Shown piece by piece: positions 22,617-27,973 of a DNA stretch of 27,973 nucleotides. The number at the start of each line of letters is the position of its first letter. Position 1 is the stretch's first letter. The DNA is from a virus. A program made the position numbers and the translations under genes. A model generated the notes under the pieces. It ran no database searches, was not told the DNA's origin, and saw nothing but the letters and a program-made list of their open reading frames with translations. Where the stretch lies: positions 1 through 27,973 of IMG/VR virus record IMGVR_UViG_3300010885_026001; one strand, given 5' to 3'.

Positions 22617-24221
22617 ATGGCCTATAATATAAATTTATCAAATGGTACTACGTTAATTTCAGGAGGGTTGACGGACGGTACAATTGATCAAACAAATTCA
22701 AGCTTGACCCTAGTAGGTAAAAATTATCCTGGATATGGCGTATTTTTAAATCAAAATTTTGTACAATTAATAGAAAATTTTGCTAGATCAAGTGCCCCTA
22801 CTGCTCCGTTAGTGGGGCAATTATGGTGGGATTCAGGAGTTAAAGTTTTAAAAGTTAACGCAGCAACCGCCAAAGGTACATCAAATTCTGCCTGGAAAGT
22901 GATATCAATGATAACCTCAAGCAGAAGTTACACTGGTACTCCGGTTGTTGGTGAACAATGGTGGGATAGTACAAATTTACAATTAAAGGTCTGGAGTGGA
23001 AGCACCTGGACTATCATTGGGCCGGCTGGTACATCTAGTACTGGTAATACCGGTGCAGTACCTGACACTATTGCCGCCACAGCTCCTATTGCAACTTATG
23101 TTGTCCTGAAGTTTTACATTGATAATGTTCTTGTAGGAATCTGGAGTAAAGAAGCAAATTTTAGCACTTCAGTTCTTGGGTTTGCTTCAATTGGTCGCGG
23201 CTTAAATTTAAGCACAGCTATTACCCAAGCATTCTATGGTAATGCTGACGTTGCTAATAACTTAAATTACAGTGGAGTTAGTACACCTGCTACTAGCTTT
23301 TTACGAAACGATCAAAATGGCACAATTAACGGATCGCTTTCGTTAACAAACGATACCGGTATCAAATTTGGTACAGCAAGTAATTTTGAAGGTTATGTTA
23401 GTAGCAATGATGTAATTTTAAGGAACGTAACAAATAACGGAAATCTAGTTCTAAGTGTTAAATCCAGTTCGGTTAATACCCCATTTTTAAAAGGTAATGC
23501 CATTTCGGGATTGCCAGAAGCTTATGCTAATCCAACCTCAGGATCAAGTGGTTACACACTAGCAACTAAAGATTATGTTGATACTTTACTTGGTGGCGGA
23601 ACAGGAACAGCAATATATTCCGCAAGTTTAGTACCAAGTGCAAACTTAACTTATAATTTAGGATCAACTACAAGTTGGTGGAATAATTTATATGTTGCTT
23701 CAATTCAAGCCCAATCAATTCAAGTTTCTACATTTACATCTAGTATTAGACCAAGTGCAAATTTAACATACGATCTAGGCGGACCCACCGCCTGGTGGAA
23801 TACCATATACGGGACTTCTGTACATGCAAAATACGCTGACTTGGCCGAACGTTTTGAAGCAGACCAACCTTACTTGCCGGGAACCATTGTGGGGCTTGGT
23901 GGAGCGAAAGAAATCACCGTTGTGACTGAAGAATTAAGCGAAGAAGTATTTGGCGTCATAAGTACAAAAGCTGCTTACCTAATGAATTCAGGAGCAGGAT
24001 CAGATTCTACACATCCTCCGGTAGCGGTACAAGGGCGGGTTCCAGTAAAAGTTGTTGGACGAATTCGTAAAGGCGATCGATTGGTTGCAGCCGGTAATGG
24101 ATTGGCCAGAGCCGGCGCCAAACATGAGTTGACTCCGTGGAATGTGTTTGGACGAAGCCTAGAAGATAAAAACACTGATGGCGAAGGCACAGTAGAAGCC
24201 ATAGTTAAATTAAATAGTTAA
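22617..24221 (+). CDS. Tail fibre with peptidase_G2-like C-terminal domain
   Basis: A 534-residue paralogue of the preceding fibre at its N-terminus (SSLTLVGKNYPGYG, NQNFVQLIENFA, PLVGQLWWDS). A second 'GEQWWDSTNLQLKVWSGSTW' unit follows, so the anchoring motif is partly repeated within the protein. The middle is Asn/Ser/Gly-rich with NGTINGSLSL-type fibre repeats. Two copies of PSANLTY-[ND]-LG-x(4)-WWN precede the C-terminal domain, which begins KYADLAERFEADQPYLPG at about residue 404. It continues with VFGVISTKAAYLMN, PPVAVQGRVPVKVVGRI and KGDRLVAAGNGLARA. This end is common in marine phage fibres and resembles the peptidase_G2 type, which in some phages cleaves itself off after trimer assembly. 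Cleavage here is unproven. GGAG lies 11 bases upstream of ATG 22617. Confidence 0.78.
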   Translation: MAYNINLSNGTTLISGGLTDGTIDQTNSSLTLVGKNYPGYGVFLNQNFVQLIENFARSSAPTAPLVGQLWWDSGVKVLKVNAATAKGTSNSAWKVISMITSSRSYTGTPVVGEQWWDSTNLQLKVWSGSTWTIIGPAGTSSTGNTGAVPDTIAATAPIATYVVLKFYIDNVLVGIWSKEANFSTSVLGFASIGRGLNLSTAITQAFYGNADVANNLNYSGVSTPATSFLRNDQNGTINGSLSLTNDTGIKFGTASNFEGYVSSNDVILRNVTNNGNLVLSVKSSSVNTPFLKGNAISGLPEAYANPTSGSSGYTLATKDYVDTLLGGGTGTAIYSASLVPSANLTYNLGSTTSWWNNLYVASIQAQSIQVSTFTSSIRPSANLTYDLGGPTAWWNTIYGTSVHAKYADLAERFEADQPYLPGTIVGLGGAKEITVVTEELSEEVFGVISTKAAYLMNSGAGSDSTHPPVAVQGRVPVKVVGRIRKGDRLVAAGNGLARAGAKHELTPWNVFGRSLEDKNTDGEGTVEAIVKLNS

Positions 24222-24236
24222 AAGGAAATATCAAGC

Positions 24237-25190
24237 ATGGCATACTCACAAAGCGGGCTCATTGAAGCCACAGATTATAATACTTTAGCAGGAGCTAATA
24301 CCAGCATCACAGCCACAGACATAAACAGTGTTTGGGCCTGGGGTGCAAACAGTAGAGGTTATGGACAAACTGCAGTAGCATCTGTCTCGGCAGCCAGTAC
24401 TGTTACTGCAACACAGTGGGCGTCATTGATCAATACACTGAATAGTGCTAATGTCCATATCTATGGAACACCATCTGGCTTAACTGCAAATACAGCAGGA
24501 CAACTGATTGGATATTCAGGAAGTTTACAAACTAAAATTAATAGTGCTAATTCTCAAAGAATGTTGTTTTCGTCAAACTCGGCTGTGGTTACCAATGTTG
24601 GTGCATTAACAGCATATGCAGCATGGACCAGTGCAACAACCAGTGCAACATTATCGCGTGCTTTTGGCACTCGTGTGACTTTTAGTAATGGTCCTGACGC
24701 AGCTAGATTCTTTTTTAATGCTGGCGGAAGACTAAAATTTAATGTCAGTGCAACTGCAGATGCCGTCGCGCGATCCGTTGCAGCAAAGGCAGTTGTTGAT
24801 GGATTGGGCGGCATTGGTTTATTTGCTGCTAATACAAATGCTGGTAGAACTGGCACCGGTGCTACATTAGGTACCAATGATACCGCTAAAGGATATTATA
24901 CTTCTCCTTTTAATGCCAATACAACTGTAGTGTCGTTCACTAGTACCACAGCAAGTTATACTTCAGATACTGGTAACATTACAGTTAAACCTGGTGGATC
25001 CCAGGGATCATATGGTGCCAATGGTAATACTATTGATTTTTGGATGAACATAAACTCAACTCAAGGTACTGGCGCACTATCATTTAATGATTCATTGAGC
25101 TTAACTGTTACAGCTACAGTGGATGTTTCTTTCCCAGAAACGACCAATCTAGCCAATACTTGGGGTGCAGTTATAGTCACCAGACTATAA
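24237..25190 (+). CDS. Fibre-like virion structural protein
   Basis: A 317-residue protein rich in Ala, Ser, Thr, Asn and Gly, lacking Cys and nearly devoid of acidic or basic clusters, as in beta-rich fibre proteins. The N-terminus reads MAYSQSGLIEATDYNTLAG, NSVWAWGANSRGYGQ and TATQWASLINTLN. The middle has RFFFNAGGRLKFNVSAT and a later GYYTSPFNANT. The block 'FFNAGG-x-[IL]-[RK]-[FI]' resembles a group of marine phage structural proteins I recall near tail fibres. I cannot name the exact part. It does not share the N-terminal anchor of the two preceding fibres. AAAGGA ends about ten bases before ATG 24237. It is the last gene before the promoter/hairpin at 25200, so it closes the structural operon. 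Confidence 0.6.
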   Translation: MAYSQSGLIEATDYNTLAGANTSITATDINSVWAWGANSRGYGQTAVASVSAASTVTATQWASLINTLNSANVHIYGTPSGLTANTAGQLIGYSGSLQTKINSANSQRMLFSSNSAVVTNVGALTAYAAWTSATTSATLSRAFGTRVTFSNGPDAARFFFNAGGRLKFNVSATADAVARSVAAKAVVDGLGGIGLFAANTNAGRTGTGATLGTNDTAKGYYTSPFNANTTVVSFTSTTASYTSDTGNITVKPGGSQGSYGANGNTIDFWMNINSTQGTGALSFNDSLSLTVTATVDVSFPETTNLANTWGAVIVTRL

Positions 25191-25199
25191 TCTAAAGTC

Positions 25200-25228
25200 T
25201 TTACAATTTAAACTGGTTAGTGTATAAT
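25200..25228 (+). promoter_or_regulatory. Sigma70-like promoter for the glycosyltransferase cluster
   Basis: TTTACA (25200-25205, five of six matches to the -35 consensus) and TATAAT (25223-25228, a perfect -10) are separated by 17 bases. This is the best host-type promoter I found in the window. Transcription would start near 25235, about 24 bases before ATG 25259. No Shine-Dalgarno motif is visible in that short leader. It lies exactly at the change from fibre genes to the glycosyltransferase-like cluster, which suggests this cluster is transcribed early or independently of the late genes. Confidence 0.65.
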
Positions 25229-25245
25229 AGTACTCTAACCAGTTT
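25210..25245. repeat. Perfect 11-bp inverted repeat enclosing the -10 box
   Basis: AAACTGGTTAG (25210-25220) is the exact reverse complement of CTAACCAGTTT (25235-25245). The 14-base loop holds the TATAAT -10 box. Readthrough RNA from the fibre operon would form a stem-loop here. RNA starting from the local promoter (about 25235) would lack the left arm. It could be an operator, a weak terminator for the late transcript (only a broken T-rich stretch follows), or an RNA processing site. A weaker five-bp hairpin (AGACT/AGTCT, 25182-25200) lies just upstream over the fibre gene's stop. Confidence 0.7.
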
Positions 25246-25258
25246 CTACATTTACGTT

Positions 25259-25573
25259 ATGAACAATATTAATACATTAGTCAACGAGATTCGTCTGGCC
25301 ACAGACTATCAAATTAACAAACGAATTCTCAGAGAAAAAATTCAAACAGATTTACACATGGCACACGCAGGTGGTATGTTCAAGATTACGCCTGAACTTA
25401 TAGCATTTGTCAAGACTTGGCCAGTAGACGAAATCTATTTAGAAGATACATATCAAAATCCCGTAAAGATTGATCGGCAGACATTCCTAGTGACAGCACA
25501 GCAGCACTATCAACAGGTAATGAATCGTTGGCACAACGAACATGAACAAATTAAAAAAATCCGAAAAATCTAG
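25259..25573 (+). CDS. Small conserved-looking phage protein of unknown function
   Basis: A 104-residue soluble protein, mostly helical by pattern. It reads INKRILREKIQTDLHMAHAGGMFKITPELIAFVKTW, then EIYLEDTYQNPVKIDR and QQHYQQVMNRWHNEHEQ, ending in a basic KKIRKI. I recall similar small proteins in marine T4-like phages but know no function. I chose ATG 25259 rather than GTG 25220 because the upstream sigma70-like promoter would start transcription near 25235, after the GTG. No ribosome site is evident. The 3' end overlaps the next gene by 32 bases, tying it to the glycosyltransferase cluster. It has no signal peptide or membrane segment. Confidence 0.65.
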   Translation: MNNINTLVNEIRLATDYQINKRILREKIQTDLHMAHAGGMFKITPELIAFVKTWPVDEIYLEDTYQNPVKIDRQTFLVTAQQHYQQVMNRWHNEHEQIKKIRKI

Positions 25574-26330
25574 AGGCATTGTGGCATTTGCTAACAATAC
25601 CCCTCAAATTGATTATGTCAAAATTGCAGAACAAACTCTAAAAGTTGCCAGTCGGGTATTAGGACTTCCGTATACTATACTCAGTGATATAGATACCAAT
25701 ACTGAAAATAAAAGATACGATATAGATACTGGCGAATTCGTTCCATGGCGTAATAGCAATAGGTATCAAGTGTATGAGCAAAGTCCATACAATGAAACCC
25801 TGGTTATTGATGCAGACTATCTAGTACTAGATCACAATTTATTAAAAATATTCTCCCAACCATGGGATTACTTGTTACAAAGACATACTGTGGCATTGAC
25901 ACAACAGTTTCCCACAGTCATGGGACCAAACAGTTTGCCTTTTGTTTGGGGCACAGTGTTTGCATTTAGAAAAACCGTCAGAGCAAAGTTATTTTTTGAT
26001 CTTGTTGGTCGTGTGCAAAACAACTACGGCTATTACAGATCGCTGTTCAACATGCAAGAAAGAAATTACCGTAATGATTATGCATTTGCTGTTGCGGATA
26101 TATTGTTAAATGGATACAGCGTAGCAACAGCAACTATTCCAGGCACAATGATCACGGTGGATCAAGTCATTGATTCTATTCAAATTAAAAACAATCAACT
26201 GGTTATCAAGGATAGCGATCGTGCATATGTTGTACCGCGCACCAACTTGCACATAATGAGTAAAGCATATTTGCAAAGTGACAATTTTGCACAACTGGTA
26301 GAACAATTAACTAATAATGACCCAGCATAA
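25542..26330 (+). CDS. GT-A-like glycosyltransferase-type protein, copy 1
   Basis: A 262-residue protein with the outline of a GT-A (GT8-like) sugar-nucleotide transferase. It has an N-terminal beta strand RGIVAFANNT and a helix VKIAEQTLKVASRVLGLPYTILSD. The strand ETLVIDADYLVLD follows, with a D-x-D motif (Asp90-Ala-Asp92) that would hold the metal and nucleotide-sugar, then WGTVFAFRK. Later NDYAFAVADILLNGY resembles the acceptor-side Asp block of such enzymes. It is clearly paralogous to the next gene. Its substrate is unknown: phage DNA bases, virion proteins or host surface glycans are all possible. ATG 25542 overlaps the upstream gene by 32 bases and no ribosome site is evident, so it probably depends on coupling. 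An internal GTG at 25581 would cut the first strand and is less likely. Confidence 0.6.
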   Translation: MNKLKKSEKSRGIVAFANNTPQIDYVKIAEQTLKVASRVLGLPYTILSDIDTNTENKRYDIDTGEFVPWRNSNRYQVYEQSPYNETLVIDADYLVLDHNLLKIFSQPWDYLLQRHTVALTQQFPTVMGPNSLPFVWGTVFAFRKTVRAKLFFDLVGRVQNNYGYYRSLFNMQERNYRNDYAFAVADILLNGYSVATATIPGTMITVDQVIDSIQIKNNQLVIKDSDRAYVVPRTNLHIMSKAYLQSDNFAQLVEQLTNNDPA

Positions 26331-27159
26331 AGAACAACAAGGATTTGTAACTGTAGCTGCCAATACTGCAGACACTGACTATCTACGACTTGCATATTTG
26401 CAGGCATTAAATATCAAAGCAACACAACGTATTACGAGTTATGCAGTCATAGTTGATGCTGCCACTGCTGCACAAGTTCAAGATCGTCATAGAGCAGTAT
26501 TTGATTACATAATTGAAGCGCCTGCAAGCACCACAGGTCCATTTGGTCTAGAACCTGCAGTATTTTGGCTGACACCTTTTAAAGAAACTATTAAGATTGA
26601 AAGTGATCTACTGTTTACTAGAAGCATAGACCACTGGTGGACCACATTTAGATTACGTGACGTAGTGTTAAGTACAGGGTGCCAAACTTATCAACAACTG
26701 CCGGCTACATCAAGACGTTACAGAAAATTATTTGACGATAACAATTTACCCGATGTTTATAATGGTCTAATGTATTTTAGATTCAGTCAAACTGCTGCTA
26801 GCTTTTTTAGAACAGCACGAGAAATATTTGAACAATGGCCTGCAGTAAGAAACTCGTTACTTGGATGCAGTGACGAATATGCCAGTACTGACGTTGCATA
26901 TGCCATTGCTGCCAATATTGTAGGACCGGAACAGTGTACATTGCCAGCTGCAGATTTTGTAAATTTTGTACACATGAAACCCAGTATCAATGAATATGAT
27001 GAAGCGGCATCGTTTAAGGATGTATACGTAACTGAATTTGATCGTGGTATGATTAGAATTAATAATGTTAATCAATATCACCCACTACACTATCATGATA
27101 AAAGTTTTGCAACAGAGGAAATGATTGATTACTATGAACAACGAAGAATTTTGGGCTGA
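26317..27159 (+). CDS. GT-A-like glycosyltransferase-type protein, copy 2 (altered DxD)
   Basis: A 280-residue paralogue of the preceding protein. Block by block, FVTVAANTADTDYLRLAYLQ matches the first strand and helix, and ETIKIESDLLFTRSIDHWW matches ETLVIDADYLVLD. DVYNGLMYFR matches the WGTVFAFRK strand, and STDVAYAIAANI matches NDYAFAVADI. The D-x-D position reads Glu95-Ser-Asp97, so the first Asp is replaced by Glu; activity may differ or be lost. The segment EPAVFWLTPFKETIKIESD is typical of transferases that place a strand before the metal site. The C-terminus has HPLHYHDKSFATEEMIDYYEQRR. ATG 26317 overlaps the previous stop by 14 bases. The pair probably arose by tandem duplication followed by divergence. 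Its substrate is unknown. Confidence 0.58.
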   Translation: MTQHKEQQGFVTVAANTADTDYLRLAYLQALNIKATQRITSYAVIVDAATAAQVQDRHRAVFDYIIEAPASTTGPFGLEPAVFWLTPFKETIKIESDLLFTRSIDHWWTTFRLRDVVLSTGCQTYQQLPATSRRYRKLFDDNNLPDVYNGLMYFRFSQTAASFFRTAREIFEQWPAVRNSLLGCSDEYASTDVAYAIAANIVGPEQCTLPAADFVNFVHMKPSINEYDEAASFKDVYVTEFDRGMIRINNVNQYHPLHYHDKSFATEEMIDYYEQRRILG

Positions 27160-27508
27160 GGTTTGGAGATTAGTAGACGATTGCAATCGGCAACGTCCTG
27201 TGCTTGCAAAAGAATATAGATTATACTATAACGATGATGGTACCGTAATTGGTTTATGGGAAACAGGTCACCCTGCAGGTGAAAACTACGTTGTATTAGA
27301 TGATCCAAACATATTCCACAGGATATCGACTAATTTATTAAAGGTGGTTGATAACAAATTAACAATAATTGACACAACACCTAGATATCGTGTAAACTTA
27401 GTAAAAGGTACTTCTGGACAGCGTGTAGTAAAAGGGCATGCAGCCGTAGCGTTAACACACAAAGAAGAATACCCGGAAATAGAATATTATGAACCAAAAA
27501 ATACTTGA
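27134..27508 (+). CDS. Hypothetical protein within the glycosyltransferase cluster
   Basis: A 124-residue protein that I do not recognise. It starts MNNEEFWAEVWRLVDDC and continues with KEYRLYYNDDGTVIGLWETGHPAGENYVVLDD. Alternating strands follow (LLKVVDNKLTIIDTT, YRVNLVKG), with an acidic, Tyr-rich end EYPEIEYYEPK. This suggests a small beta-rich domain. ATG 27134 is preferred over TTG 27125, three codons earlier; GAGGAA 12 bases upstream could serve as a weak ribosome site. It overlaps the paralogue upstream by 26 bases and the glycosyltransferase downstream by 20 bases, so all are likely translated as one unit. No membrane or signal segment is present. Confidence 0.6.
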   Translation: MNNEEFWAEVWRLVDDCNRQRPVLAKEYRLYYNDDGTVIGLWETGHPAGENYVVLDDPNIFHRISTNLLKVVDNKLTIIDTTPRYRVNLVKGTSGQRVVKGHAAVALTHKEEYPEIEYYEPKNT

Positions 27509-27973
27509 TGTAGCAGACTTAGATTGCGTCTTTCTTACCTACGACGAGCCTAAAAAAGAAGAATTTTGGATTAAGGTACAAAACATGACGCCTTGGGCAA
27601 AACGAGTTGACGGGGTCAAAGGGTCAGATGCTGCACATAAAGCAGCAGCCGCAGCCAGCAGTACTGAATGGTTTGTATTAATTGATGGTGACAATGTTCC
27701 AGATCCGGACTTCTTTAATTTACAGCTACGTATCAACCCAGAACAAGAAGGCGGAGCATTTCGTTGGAAGGCACGCAATATCGTTAATGGATTACGTTAC
27801 GGTAATGGTGGATTGAGTGTGTGGAGCCGTGACTTTGTGAACACGATGCGTACACACGAAGCCAGTGACGGCAGTGACGAAACTGCAGTAGAGTTTTGTT
27901 TTGATCCGAAGTATTTTGCTATGCATAATTGTTACAGCACTACATATCCAAACGGTACTCCCAAGCAAGCATG
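27489..27973 (+). CDS. Glycosyltransferase-like protein, 3' end outside window
   Basis: The frame from ATG 27489 stays open to the window end, giving 161 residues. It reads VFLTYDEPKKEEFW, PWAKRVDGVKGSDAAHKAA, then STEWFVLIDGDNVPDPDFF. It continues with RWKARNIVNGLRYGNGG, LSVWSRDFV and YSTTYPNGTPKQ. The D-G-D motif at Asp66-Asp68, in a strand preceded by EWFVLI, fits the metal/nucleotide-sugar site of GT-A transferases. The block GVKGSDAAHKAA and the NGL-x-YGNGG block are what I recall from putative glycosyltransferases of marine T4-like phages. It is not obviously paralogous to the two transferase-like proteins upstream. The start overlaps the previous gene by 20 bases. Substrate unknown. 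Confidence 0.68.
   Translation, partial: MNQKILDVADLDCVFLTYDEPKKEEFWIKVQNMTPWAKRVDGVKGSDAAHKAAAAASSTEWFVLIDGDNVPDPDFFNLQLRINPEQEGGAFRWKARNIVNGLRYGNGGLSVWSRDFVNTMRTHEASDGSDETAVEFCFDPKYFAMHNCYSTTYPNGTPKQA

Noticed and set aside
25182-25200. AGACT/AGTCT hairpin as a terminator of the fibre gene
   Set aside because: Only five base pairs, overlaps the stop codon and has no T-run; mentioned only as a weak neighbour of the stronger inverted repeat.
25220-25258. GTG start extending the 104-residue gene upstream
   Set aside because: The extension spans the -10 box and hairpin, lies before the likely transcript start, and has no ribosome site.
1-27973. tRNA genes, CRISPR arrays, insertion sequences, integrase or attachment sites
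   Set aside because: None could be seen on either strand; non-coding gaps are all under 70 bases.

Overview
The window is a single-strand block of late genes from a tailed phage with a contractile, T4-like tail. Every supported gene is on the + strand, genes are packed with short gaps or overlaps, and the DNA is AT-rich. The order gp5-like hub/needle, lysozyme, gp25, gp6, giant wedge-position protein, gp8-position protein, fibres follows the T4 baseplate order. Several protein motifs resemble, from memory, those of marine T4-like phages of cyanobacteria and SAR11-type hosts. No host marker gene, tRNA, integrase or replication gene is present, so the host cannot be named. Family names come from reading the translations, not from searches.

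Layout. 1-198 is the proline-rich tail end of an unidentified protein. 207-2356 holds a spike/needle protein (OB fold plus beta-helix) and, overlapping it by four bases, a separate lysozyme-like protein. 2370-6253 encodes baseplate wedge proteins gp25 and an enlarged gp6. 6266-20539 is one uninterrupted 4757-residue reading frame in the gp7 position. It carries a seven-blade FG-GAP-type beta-propeller with nested insertions and a five-repeat propeller near its C-terminus. 20536-21237 is a small protein in the gp8 position. 21242-25190 holds three fibre-like proteins. The first two share an N-terminal domain but end in different tips: a collagen-like stretch plus tail-collar domain, and a peptidase_G2-like domain.

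At 25191-25258 the late operon stops and a sigma70-like promoter appears, with its -10 box inside the loop of a perfect 11-bp inverted repeat. It precedes five overlapping genes (25259 to the end): a small conserved-looking protein, two tandem paralogous GT-A-like glycosyltransferase-type proteins, an unknown protein, and a third glycosyltransferase cut by the window end.

The first ten genes should build the cell-puncturing device, baseplate wedges and host-recognition fibres. NATAAATA boxes, like a relaxed T4 late promoter, lie just before gp6, at the start of the gp8-position gene and before the second fibre, suggesting late transcription in sub-operons. The final cluster probably modifies a sugar-bearing target (phage DNA, virion protein or host surface) and may be expressed from its own host-type promoter. 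The most unusual parts are the giant modular protein, its nested domains, a small module shared by gp6 and the giant protein, and the promoter-in-hairpin.
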